Source of the DNA: Alitta virens
Lineage: Eukaryota > Annelida > Polychaeta > Phyllodocida > Nereididae
Direction: 5' to 3'
DNA length: 64,000 nucleotides
Assembly: GCA_932294295.1 (NCBI GenBank)
Contig: OW028573.1
Span: 70,843,829 to 70,907,828 of the forward strand
Shown: positions 33,246 to 44,470 of the stretch, piece by piece
Numbering within the stretch: the stretch's first letter is position 1
How the letters are laid out: the number at the start of each line of letters is the position of its first letter
Notes under the pieces: generated by a model
The model's database searches: none
What the model was told of the DNA's origin: nothing
What the model saw: the letters and a program-made list of their open reading frames with translations, nothing else
Program-made: the position numbers and the translations under genes

Positions 33246-35376
33246 CCGTTTAAAATTAGAGAGTTCAATGGAAGGTATTTTTGAAGTGAAATGAAGATCA
33301 GTTTTGATATAACACTCATGTCAGTCGACTAGCACTCCTAACAGTTGACTAATATTCAGCATTCTTAATGGTGTACCAAGGTCGAGGGTGTTTTTCATTT
33401 AAGTTTTTTTAACGCTGAGAAAGCAAGCATTGCACATGCGGTGTGCTCATCATATTCGTGAGACGGGCAGCCCGAAGTCTCTCCCAATCATGCATGATTG
33501 GGTCTGCCTGAGGGACTTTGTCATTCCGTTCAATCGACTGCAAACAACCAAAAGACTTTAACCCACAGCTGAAAATTTAAAAATGTCTGCATTAGGATAG
33601 GTGCACTTGACAGAACCATGTGACAAACATTTTTGAATTGTGAACAACTTGCGAATGAGCACGTTCTGAACAGGTGTAAAACTAGTAATTAAAAATACTA
33701 TGTTTATCTTGTCTTAAGGCTTACTTGAACTTGCGTAACTGCAAATGAACAAACAAATTCACAGTTTAAAAAATGTATTGTGCATGACATATGTGCAGTA
33801 TTTATACAATCCATCAGTGTTGGGATCAGAGAGGCAGATGTTCACTTCTTTTGCAGTATTATTCAACTTTGGACAAATAACAAAGGTAGTGACATGTTTA
33901 TTGGAATATTCTTACATTTTACGTGTAAATGTTATTAATTGAGATCTGTTCTGATTCTGTCTAGAATGAGTAACCTTCAGTAAGCAGTCAATCGTAATGA
34001 CTTATTTATGGTGTTTAATGGAATTGCCAAGGGAAGCTTCTCAGATGAAAACTGACTGCTGGGGGAATGGTCATTCCAGACAAAGTCAAATTGACTGAAT
34101 ATTTATTAGAATTTAATTCAATGCATTGACATAATCCTTGGGATAGATACATAGCTTACACTGCCAGTCAAAACGTTTGTACTAGACACCATATCTTTAA
34201 TGTATCTTGCACAATTTCAATAATTGTAAGAAAACGAAACATACACAGATATACAAATTGTTGCTTTGAAAGTTGAGGTTTTGTTTTTGGTCTGAATATA
34301 TTTCTGTTATGAAAAAGCTCTCCTATGATGCTCTTTCAATATGACAAATTGGATCTGTTAATTGCTCTTCATTTATGTTTGTGATAGCTGATTATATTAT
34401 GTGTTGCAATGTATGAAATTATTTCGTGAACCGCCATTATCTGCAATATTCTTCATGTTAAATGAATTTTTTCTCAAAAGTATTGATTGACATTAATAAT
34501 TAAAATAGCCTCTTAATAGAGAGTCTTGGCAGGGTCTTTTACATTTTATATAATTTGTGCAGTTACTTGCATTGTCATCTAAAAGACCATGGTAATTTTG
34601 TACAAAAATGCAAATGTTATGTTTTCTAAAAACACACGATACTGATACTGATATTTGATTTGGCAACTTAAAAAAGTTGAAAGTTAAAGTTACAAATATG
34701 TATAATTTGAAGTATATAAAATATTAAAAAATTTAAAAATAGTAATATTTTAAAATACAATTGAAATAGATCAATAATAAAAATATGTAAAATTATTAAT
34801 CTTTTAAAACAAAGGTAAATGAATGGGGAGTGTATACAAGTATTGATAATGTATGTTTACACTGTACCAAGCATACAATATGTAAGTATTATATATTAAG
34901 ATGTTGTGTTTGTGGTTGGGTTGCTCATTGGAGCAAAACAAGTAGACATTGCAGGGGTTTTAACAAACGTAAATATACCATTGACGCCATGAATTTCATC
35001 ATTTCAAAGAGACACCCTTCAACAAATTCACAGTGAAATGCTATGTAAAGAATATGTTATTTGTTCATAGTCCAGGATATAGATATAGATATAGAACATA
35101 TATATGAAACATATTTACCTGTATTTGTAAAGAGGTATAAACATTTGTATTCTTTTATTTGTACGCCTTCTGATGTTGCCTCCCACGACAATATATGAAT
35201 AAGATACTTTTTTCCTGGAATGTATGTCTGTATTTAAGCGAACTGTGGTCTAATTATGTGAACTGAAAAAAGTTAATTGAATTCCTAACATAAATAAAGC
35301 AATGTCACCAAACAGCCCATTTGAATCTCAAGCCTTTAATGTGTTTTTAATTTTTTTTTTTTTTTAATATTTAACA
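33246..35376. other. Intergenic, nothing recognised
   Basis: Very AT-rich. A perfect 20 bp palindrome (CCCAATCATGCATGATTGGG) lies at 33483-33502. Non-coding 5' exons of the glycosyltransferase gene may lie here but cannot be identified. Confidence 0.45.
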
Positions 35377-35389
35377 GTGCTCCTTTGAA

Positions 35390-35422
35390 ATGGCCGCCTG
35401 GTTCAAAAGCAGTGGATTCCGG
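35390..35422 (+). CDS. Glycosyltransferase gene, coding exon 1
   Basis: Eleven codons from the ATG to CGG^GTAAGT. A poly-T tract followed by TTTAACAG just upstream (ending at 35376) looks like an acceptor, so this exon probably starts at 35377 and is preceded by at least one untranslated exon. Confidence 0.7.
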
Positions 35423-37191
35423 GTAAGTAAACTGTAGGCATCAGCGTTATGCTTTATTTTCATAAAATAATAGTTATTAAATAATACTGTGCAATTTGAT
35501 TTAAATGTGGCCTAATGATTAAGGAACCGACAAGCTCCTCTAAGGGTCCTTGTTTTCTAACTCTGGCCCGGGCATGTAGAAAGCGGGCTTAATTTCACTA
35601 AAAATCACTTGCAAAAGGCAAGGTCGAACTCAGGCCTGTGCATAAAACCAGGCTTAATTTCACTAATATGTACCAAAAGACAAGCTGAAAATTTTTCAAT
35701 GACCATAGGATAAGTAAAATTGGATGCAGCTTAACTGGTGTTTGTCTGACTCCTTTTTTTTTTATCTGACGTGTTAGTCAGCAGTCATTTTTGTCCCTTT
35801 TCTTAGAATGACAAATTTCATCGTAAAAAGTAACATGGTGGGGTTGGGGGGGGGGGGGAGCCAGCAGTTATCCTCAAGATACAGTCAAAATGATTTTCAA
35901 TGTAATAGGAGGCAGCTGAGGAGGGACTGCTATCTGACCATGAATACTGAAATTTAATAGATATGTTATCACTACAGTTAGTTTCATTAAAAACGGCCTG
36001 TCAAATTGAACCTAAACAAAGCTAGACAACTTCTGCTATATGATGCTACCTGCCACTAAACAGAACTGCCTGGCTAGAGCTGGCTTCTCAAGACTCGATC
36101 TAAAAGTACACTACTTAGTAATTAGTTTGTCTCATACTTTTCCTGATATTATATAAAATTTATCTTATCTTATCTTATCTTATCTTATCTGTTTTCAGGC
36201 CAACAACTTGGTGAGAGCTGTACTGGCGATCAACTTGGGAGTCATTATCTACGTCTTGGTCAAAGGGCTTTTTGTGCCATGTCCAAATTCAGCAACTGTA
36301 AAGCATTACCATGTTGAATCTGAGCATGACTGCAAGTGCCAAAATGCCTCTTCCAATACTATCGATTCTGAAATTAAAAAACCAAAGGAGGTTGAATACC
36401 CTGTCCCAAATATTGCTCATTATATTTGGTACAACACAAAACCTGCTATGTTACAATTCCATCACATGCTGAGTATTTTAAGCGTTCATAAAATTATGAA
36501 GCCAGAGAAAATTTTATTCCACACAAACATGGAGCCTTCTGGTCCATATTGGGAACAGGTCAAAAGACTGCCACGGTTCGTCATAAATCACAGAAAACCT
36601 CCAGAAAAGTTGTTTGGAGACTTAATCAAACCTGCAATGTATTATACCTCTCATTCTAATGTAGACAGAACCAAAGTATTGTACGAATTTGGTGGAGTTT
36701 ATTTAGATTTTGACACTTTCGTACTGCGCCCTCTGGAAGATCTGCGCAGACACGAATGCACCATTGGCTTGGAGCAACCTACCAAAGCCTGTGGAAGTAT
36801 TATCGTCTGTGCTCCAAAGTCTCTGTTTCTACTAATATGGCTCAATAGCTATATAGATGATTACAGGGAAGAGTGGGCTTATAATAGTGGACAGGTACCA
36901 GCCAATCTTGCTAGGAGGTACCCGCATCTTGTTCATGTGGAAGAGAAGAGGCTCAACAGACCTAATTTTGATGAACTAGACCAAATATGGGGACCAAATA
37001 CCTTCGATTGGAGAAATAACTATGCCTTACATATCTGGTATAGAATCTGGAAAGACATGAGCCCATATTATGATGGTGTGGAGCCAAATCCAGTCACTAT
37101 TAGATCAATGAATAACACATTTGGTGAAATCGCAAGAACGATATATTATGGAAAACCTGACTTATTACCACAAGATAAACTTATGACATGA
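35390..37191 (+). CDS. Type II membrane glycosyltransferase, DXD sugar-transferase family
   Basis: Two coding exons (35390-35422 and 36199-37191) join in phase 0 to give 341 codons. The protein begins M-A-A-W-F-K-S-S-G-F-R, then one hydrophobic segment (about residues 15-37, LVRAVLAINLGVIIYVLVKG): a short cytosolic tail plus a signal anchor, the usual Golgi topology. The catalytic region has IAHYIWYN, FGDLIKPAMYY, VLYEFGGVYLDFDTFVLRPL (D-F-D is the DXD metal/nucleotide-sugar site) and later ALHIWYRIW. This pattern fits the Gly_transf_sug (GT32-like/alpha-1,4-glycosyltransferase) superfamily, where G-G-x-Y-x-D-x-D is diagnostic. The acceptor and donor sugars cannot be told from sequence. The domain is complete, with no frame break. 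The start is chosen because the ATG has a GAAATGG context and the first exon ends at GTAAGT; without it the second exon has no ATG before the membrane segment. Confidence 0.85.
35975..36105. mobile_element. Partial Tc1/mariner-like element in glycosyltransferase intron
   Basis: From CAGTTAGTTTCATTAAAAAC, preceded by TA, this follows the inverted right end of the 28.1-29.0 kb element for about 100 bases (GCTACCTGCCACTAAACAGA is shared). No second terminus is visible, so it is a fragment or solo end. Confidence 0.6.
36156..36190. repeat. Short (TTATC)n microsatellite
   Basis: Five to six TTATC units sit directly upstream of the acceptor of glycosyltransferase exon 2 and contribute its pyrimidine-rich tract. 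Confidence 0.85.
36199..37191 (+). CDS. Glycosyltransferase gene, coding exon 2
   Basis: Starts after TGTTTTCAG with A-N-N-L-V-R-A-V-L and runs to a TGA. It contains the membrane anchor, a stem with N-A-S-S (possible N-glycosylation) and the whole catalytic domain. No canonical AATAAA was seen in the next 280 bases. Confidence 0.88.
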   Translation, partial: ANNLVRAVLAINLGVIIYVLVKGLFVPCPNSATVKHYHVESEHDCKCQNASSNTIDSEIKKPKEVEYPVPNIAHYIWYNTKPAMLQFHHMLSILSVHKIMKPEKILFHTNMEPSGPYWEQVKRLPRFVINHRKPPEKLFGDLIKPAMYYTSHSNVDRTKVLYEFGGVYLDFDTFVLRPLEDLRRHECTIGLEQPTKACGSIIVCAPKSLFLLIWLNSYIDDYREEWAYNSGQVPANLARRYPHLVHVEEKRLNRPNFDELDQIWGPNTFDWRNNYALHIWYRIWKDMSPYYDGVEPNPVTIRSMNNTFGEIARTIYYGKPDLLPQDKLMT

Positions 37192-37472
37192 CAAGAACAA
37201 TTTAGTTCTATGAAAATATTATTAATGACATCGAAAGTATTGTGCTATGTATGTAACTGGGTGATAATGATTTATAAATGAATCATTCATGTTTTAGTGA
37301 ATCTCGTGTATTTTTTGTTTCATTTATGTAGCAACTGTTCATGACTAAACGAACGTTATTGTAACAAAGAATGATGGTTTTGTTGTTTTTGTAGACTTGC
37401 AGTCTGACTGCACAAATGAGACAGCAATGCAACATTCATGCAAACAATCACAATTGACTCCCTGCAGACAAT

Positions 37473-38171
37473 AGAGTCTTTTCACTGAACAGCCCTGAAT
37501 TCAGCAAGACATATATGTCTTTCCTCTCCTCTTATTACTCTATTTGCTTTTCAGACACAGTAGGTAATAACTGATTCCATTAATATAATAGTCTCAGGGA
37601 AATAACAGAAATCAACTGAATGAAAAAATGTCAAATATACATTAATATATATAGATTTATTGACAAACTTGATATCAGGAATTGATACATGTGTCATATA
37701 ACATTACAAAAAACAAACATAATATTACAAAACCAAGTCTAGTGTATACATCTACTCGAGTGTATACAATCTATAATATACTAGTTTTTCCAAATATTTA
37801 CTTAATAAACGCAAGTCAGTTCCAGTTTTTCCTACATATATATACATGAATATAAGAATGAGTAAAAACAGTAGGTCAATACTGCAAGTGGTCACAAAAC
37901 AAACTAGAATAAAAAGTCAATTGCAAATGAAAGAGGGTGTCGATGGGTTGGCTCAGTGGGTGGCGTCTTCAGAGCAACATTACGCTGACCTCTGAAATGG
38001 CGAAAAAGGAGGGTGTCCATTTACATGCTCAAAAAAATACTGCTGCTGGGATGCACTCTGCTTCGGCCAATCAGAGTCAAGGGCGGGAACTTTTTCAGCC
38101 AGTAGAATTGTAGTATTCGGTTTTAGCCATCTGGTGGAAATATAGAGAACCTTCCGTGAAAATCCACTATT
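37473..38171. repeat. Dispersed repeat R1, copy 2, with nested insertion
   Basis: The left 175 bp and right 140 bp match the 24530-24849 copy. The two halves are separated by about 390 bp (37645-38034) absent from the first copy. The insert begins, on the minus strand view, with a TTGTCAATAAATC retroelement-like 3' end next to an AT repeat, so it is probably a minus-strand retroelement fragment. Confidence 0.7.
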
Positions 38172-39232
38172 TGTGTAAACTTTGTCATCAGATACTATAT
38201 TGTCCTGTATTTGGTTGACTTTTGAACTTTGGACACTCTATTTCTATTTGTTATTTTTATACAAATAATGTAATTTATGAGATTTATTACAAATTTTATT
38301 TACAATGTAAATGTAATTTAATTATTAAATTTAGTTGATATAATAATAATGCCTCTTCCACTTCTGTGCACCGACTCTCCTCATCTTGGACAATGTATTC
38401 CATCTCATTTATTCCTCTTATCATACCGTATAAATTCGAGGGCTCTTCAGCAGTCCTCATTTGCTTCATTATTTCTCCACCCATCCCTTTTTTTTAGTTC
38501 TAAATTCAACATTTGTTTGATTATTTTTGATTATTTCTAATCAAAGTCTTATGTAACTAAGATTCATGTTGTATTTAATATACCAGTAAGAGTTGCCTTG
38601 TTTTCATGTTTATAGCCTAAAATCGTTTTTGTTCATTAACTCCCACAAGAGCCTGTTCTGTTTAGGTTAATTCATGTGTAAAATGATTTATGTTCTAGCC
38701 TTGTTCGTGTCACAGCAAATAAATGGCAGATTTCCAAACCTTCACTTGCCTTCCCGTTCTTATTTTATTAGTATTAATTTAATTTAACATAGATATTGGA
38801 CCAATTGAATTTCATTATTAGATTTTGTATGAACATGTATATTGATGGACCTGTCACCATAAGGTCAATAACATACTACTACTACGACTACGACTATTTA
38901 TAAATGCAATCCAAGTAAACAGGGAATATGACCTCTGGTATGATTCAGATAACATTTTCCATGTCATACATATCAATTTAATATATAATTTTTCTGCAAA
39001 CTGCATATTATCATCCGGTTTTGTTTTAGTGATATCATGTCCAAACATAACTTTAACATTCCTGTAATAGCACTTTGTTGGGATTGTTGCTTATTGAAAT
39101 TCCTAACATTGTTTAAAATAGCCTCTAATGCACTTGTGACTTGCAGCTGGAAAGAACAGATTTTGTCCAATTAGGGGCAAAATATACTGTCCAGAAGCTT
39201 TTGGAAAAGTAGTGTATTAAAAGAATGTTCGG
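38172..39232. other. Intergenic, nothing recognised
   Basis: AT-rich. A (TAC)n-like patch lies near 38874-38895. No exon recognised. Confidence 0.45.
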
Positions 39233-39530
39233 GTTGGTAAGATAAGATAAGATAAGATAAGATAAGATAAGATAAAAATAAGATAAGAAAAGATAAGATA
39301 AGAATGGTAAGATAAGATAAGATAAAATAAGATTAGATGAGAAAAGACAAAAGAAAAGAAAAGAAAAAGAAAAGAAAAGAAAAGAAAAGATAAGATAAGA
39401 TAAGATAAGATAAGATAAGATAAGATAAGATAAGATAAGATAAGATAAGATAAGATAAGAAAAGATAAGAAAAGATAAGATAAGATAAGATTGGTAAGAT
39501 AAGATAAGATTTAAAAAAGATAAGATAACA
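39233..39530. repeat. (GATAA)n microsatellite
   Basis: About 300 bp of GATAA units with AAGAA-rich interruptions near 39340-39390. On the minus strand it follows TTTAAATAAATTGTTATCTT, so it may be the tail of a minus-strand retroelement (see findings). Confidence 0.95.
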
Positions 39531-41167
39531 ATTTATTTAAAGTCGACACGTTTAAAACAAATAACATTAGCTGAAAGCTATTGGTCGATTTAAGTTTGAC
39601 AAATATAACAAGATTAAAACAACATAAGCAGCACTGACATGGAAGACAAACTTGAAGCAGGGTTGAGAAGTACATTTTATGGCGGAGAATGGAATCACGC
39701 TGAATTATTCAAGTATACTGGTTTCAGACTTTCGGTGAAACCTTACAATGGATGAGGACTACCAGTGAATTTCTTCTCACTCACATTGGCGACCTCTGGC
39801 GGTTTCTAAATAGCTGCTTACTGGCGCCACCTATCTGTGAAAGCAATCGTACAATCATAGAAAGTCAAAATGGTATTACGTGATCAAAAAATGCACATAT
39901 ATAACTATAAAACTCGAAGAAAAATAATAGCGGAGTAGAACTACAAATTTGAATGACCTAAATGTACACGTGCCAGAATGTGGTTCAAATACCAATCATG
40001 ATTTGATAAAATATGTTTTGCTTTGATGTTTTGCCAAGTATATATCATCAAAATATGTTTTTTAATATTAATGCTGGTTTTTTAGTCAAATTTATCGCTT
40101 CTTTGGCTTATTTTAATGCCTACATTCCAGTGAGTTCGCATGGCTTTTGACAAGCAGGCTTGGCTTTGACAAGCAGGCTTGGCTTTTTAATTCTTTATCA
40201 TTTTAACCGCTTTTTCTGACCCACTTATCCGTTGGGCCTTTCTGTGTAAACATAATTTTCAAAGACGCAAAATGAGGTGAAATATTTTTTGATTAGTATA
40301 AATAAATTGTTGACTCATCCTTACTTGGAAATTTGCAGCATTTCTTAAGTATTTTAAGTTTGCTCTAAAACTTTACAGGATTAACTTTAAAGACCATTTC
40401 CTGCCTTAACTGGGTTTTACGTAATAGACAAATGATTAACAGTCTTACGCAACATCCCAATTAATCACCATTTGTGGGAGGGGGCCGTTTAAACTTTTTA
40501 CTCGTTTAACTGAACCACATCTTTGAAATAATCACAAAAAACAAAATACCTGTCTTGCAGCGTATTCAGCCTCAAAGCTGAAAATATTTAAAATTCAGCT
40601 CACATCTCACGTTACCTGAAATTTAATTACGTTGTTTTTGCTGTTGCGCCACATTCAGTAAATGTATGGTATAAAATGTAACAGTCATTTTCGTGATATT
40701 TTTGTGTCTTGTGGAAAATCTTTGGCAAGAATAATAAGACAATTGGCGCCAAGTGTGATATCCAATGAGATCACATGCTTTTAATCAAATTTGTGGTCGA
40801 TAGTTTTGCATGACTCTCAGAGTGCCAAGTCAGTTGGAAGTTCTTTATCAGTGCCAAATCGGTTGGTAATTTTATTATACTATATAACGACTATAACTGT
40901 CTAAATTGTCTTGCTGTACTGCCAGAGTGTCTTGCTTTGTCTGGTCGTCTGTCTGTTGCATTTGTCAAGTGAGCTTTACTTGTTTCCCAGGTCTGTCTAG
41001 CTGTCTATCTTTCTAGCTGTTGTGCTCTCTAGCTGTCTGTCTAGCAATGTATGTTTTTATCTTTATCAATCTATCTACTCTGCAAACACAACGTTGGAAA
41101 CTGAGACAATAATACCATTGGAGGGATGCAGTGTATGTTGCACTGCAGTGTATGTTGGACGTATGTA
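39531..41167. other. Intergenic, little recognised
   Basis: No exon. Two short local duplications occur: GACAAGCAGGCTTGGCTTT twice near 40150-40190, and a GTGCCAARTCRGTTGG pair near 40824-40867. Confidence 0.45.
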
Positions 41168-41276
41168 TGTGAATATAGGCAATGGTGGATGGTGTGTCGG
41201 CCAACATAGAGTTATGGGATTCCGAAAAGTTATATGTTGGACTTCTCACCATCCACTATTGTTATAATATTTTCAC
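41168..41276. repeat. Hairpin MITE-like element
   Basis: Left arm CAATGGTGGATGGTGTGTCG then GCCAACAT (41180-41207). The right arm is its close reverse complement ending at 41261. Weaker complementarity extends to TGTGAA at both ends. Only about 25 bp separate the arms. Confidence 0.7.
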
Positions 41277-41519
41277 AAAATTAAAAGGTGGACCCTAAAA
41301 ATGAGTGCCATAATAAGTGAACATTTCAATATTGTGGAACAATTTTTTTTTCAAAACTATTCATTACAAGCCGTGTGCAATATGATGAATATATATATGT
41401 GGTGTTTGCAGGTTACTGACCTGATATGTTCATTAATAATTTGATCTGTCTGTCCATTCTTTCTATTATGTCTAATATCTAGTTACCTCTTAAATTAGTT
41501 CTAAGTATGTGGAGACATG

Positions 41520-41717
41520 TCCTATCTATCTATCTATGTATCTGTCTATCTATCTATCTATCTACCTGTCTCTCTATTTCTCTATCTATTTATCTATCTA
41601 TCCATCTAACTGTCTCTCTATCTGTCTGTCACTCTATCTATCTATATGTCTATCTACGTATCTATGTCTCTACCTATGTCTCTACCTATGTAACTATCTA
41701 TCTATCTATCTATGTAA

Positions 41718-41751
<34 letters not shown>

Positions 41752-41990
41752 GTCTATCTATCTATCTATCTGTCTATCTATCTACCTATCTATCTATCTA
41801 TCTATCTATATGTCTATCTATCTTTATAGCTCGCTAGCTAGCTATCTAACTGTCCAGCTGTCTGTCTAGCTGTCTGTCTAGTTGTCTGTCTAGCTGTCTG
41901 ACTGTCTGTCTAGCTGTCTTGCCGTCTGTCTTTCTATCTGTTGTGCTGTCTATTGGGCTGCCTGTGTGTCTGTTTAAAGGATCTTGCCAC
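41520..41990. repeat. (CTAT)n/(CTGT)n tetranucleotide microsatellite
   Basis: Nearly 470 bp of CTAT units with interspersed CTGT, CTAC and CTAG variants. The 3' part is dominated by CTGT. All long open frames here (YLSIYLSI type) are repeat artefacts. Confidence 0.95.
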
Positions 41991-43505
41991 TGAACTGCTA
42001 CTACCGTTAATTCAGTGTATTGAAATAGACCATGAAATCACAAAATACTGAGAAGGAAAGAAGTGCCTATTCAGTTGAACAAGCAATAAGAGGACTGTCT
42101 ACACTCCTTCAACTTGTTGTTCTACATTCATTACGACAGAAGTGGCCAAGAAAGAGCGCTCGTCTGTTTACCTGGGGCATAAAAAAAACTATCTGAGGGT
42201 GCACGTCCAGGGTAAATCCAAGATTTTAAGGAAGTTAAGAACCCCTGCAACAATAGATAAGACAAGATTGGATAGGTTGACACAAAACTGAAAGCCTTAT
42301 GAGTTTTAAGAAATTTCCAGCACTTATAGCACAGCTGTTTCAACTTGAGGCAGATAGATTTACCAATAAAAAGGGGCTGCACTTATTGGCAGTTTTAGAG
42401 TGACACTTTCAGGTATTTACCTTTATAATAAACACCATCATTAACCTAGAAGATAGATCCTGGATTTTATAAAGTTCACTCAACTATGACCCAGCAAGAA
42501 TGTTATGTTATTTAATATGTTAAGAAAAGTGCTCAAGATGCTCAGAATATGTGAAGTATGCAGTCCTATTGGAGGGTGTTCCCCTGTTATTCAACTCTTA
42601 CTGTAACCTATGAATGCAGTGGGGCAACTAATTGCACATTAACAGTCCCAAAAGTTCACCTCCTCCACCCCAATCCATTTGACATGTAATGATATGTTAC
42701 TAAAGAAGTCCTTCGATTTAAATCCCCTCATTGTTAGCCCAAATACTAAAACCTAAACACCAATAGATTTAAGCTTGGGTACATTCTCAGTATAGTCACA
42801 AATCAACGCCAAAAATACTTCGCAAACTTCATATTGTAGTATTATGATCAGAGGTTATGTCCTATATATATGTATGGTATGCAATCCCTCCTATTTTATA
42901 TATCATGGTAGAAACTGTGCAATATATGTAAGGATTAGGGCTATATTGATATATTGATGTTAAACCCAAATCACGATCTTTATGTACCAGTATGTCATAG
43001 ATATTTCCTAATGGGTATTTTTCTTCCTTAAAATGTTTGATATGCTCAAAGATATAGCGCCCACAAGGTCCTTAAATGTCAATTCGACATCACGTTACAG
43101 ACCCAACACTCGTGCTAAGTTTGACCTTCGCTTGCTGACAAAGAACTTGAATGCTTGTAAATGCCTTTTTTCTTTTTCATTGTGTCTTCCCCTTTTTGTC
43201 TTCTTCTGAAATTGACCTTGTCTATGCTAACAAAAAATGGAAAGACTTTTTAGAAACTGACCTCAGACAGTAAGGCGTTTGACACGTTTTCGCCCAGAGC
43301 ACCCTTATTTTGCCAGGCATGCAGTGGTGGGTGGTAGTGGAACGGAAGAAAAGTTAGCTTTACCCCTTTCCTCAAATACAAGGAAATTATATTCCACTTT
43401 GAAGACTTATATTGCTGACTTTGGCTTTGCAATTCCCATACCAGTTTATTTCTTACCCTAGTGTGATTTGAGCGCTGTTCAACGGTCACAAATGTCCAAT
43501 CTTAA
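41991..43505. other. Intergenic, nothing recognised
   Basis: No exon or element recognised. Confidence 0.45.
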
Positions 43506-43519
43506 ACCACTTCATTTCA

Positions 43520-44470
43520 AGCTAGCATGCTCTTATCTCTCGATTTATTAATTTATATTTCATGGAAATAAAAAAATAATTATATTCAAACCCTTCCCAT
43601 TATTGTAGCTTAAAGCTTGATTGTCACACAATATATAACAGTGGTCAAAATCTGTTTCATTCATTTCATTATCTTCTAAAAAAAACTGTTAGAATGGCAT
43701 CCGGACCTTGTTTCAGTATTTCTCTATGAAATGAATAAATTTGCCTAGCATTTTATTTTACCTGCCACGAAAAAATCCAGTTGGTTTACACGAGATTATA
43801 TAATTTATGCATAAATGGTAAATGAAGATGAAAACGAGGCACAGACGAACGTCATGAGCGTCATCGCTTTGGCATACATTTAATTAAACAGCACCTTCAA
43901 TTTTCGTCCGATTAGCAAAATTTCAAGTTTATCATAAACACAAATGTGTAGGTGTTTCGCTTTTGACATGAATTAAAAATTTGTTGTCCTCAATTTTTCA
44001 TTTAAATGAATTTGAAATCGCGAATTGACGACTCTCTCCAATACGTTCCAATGCATAATTAGCTAACATGAGCCTAGTAGGGCTAAATTCCTCCATACGA
44101 TTATTTTTAATTAGGCCTTGACGTCTAGTACAATCTAGACAATGTGAGTTTTTGAATTCATCACTTGGAAGCATTTAATTTCATTTGAGTAGGGTTCATA
44201 GGTGGTACGAAAACCGTTGAACAATCTAACTTTAATTGATTTTATGATATGACATGATGAAGATGACATCAGTACAAGTTTCCACTGTGGTAGAAATTTT
44301 CAAAAAGATTATTATTATTATTTTATTAATTTTTTTTGTGATGCCCTATATATATATAAGTTCTGGTGCAATCTAAAAAGTGAGAAATATAATTAAGGAG
44401 AAAACAAGCAAAATAATGGATATGGTAATATATCTGTGATATTAGAAAACAAATCTTTGGGGATAGTAGC
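43520..44470. repeat. Dispersed repeat R3 copy 1, with nested R2 copy
   Basis: The flanks (CATGCTCTTATCTCTCGATT at the left; TTGATTTTATGATATGACAT and TAAGTTCTGGTGCAATCTAA at the right) match 50690-51180. The middle (about 43588-44222) is missing from that copy and contains R2 copy 2 (43690-43985, matching 32990-33245). R2 or a larger unit carrying it appears to have inserted into R3. Confidence 0.6.

Noticed and set aside
41507..41869. 120-codon frame of YLSIYLSI repeats
   Set aside because: Pure artefact of the CTAT microsatellite.
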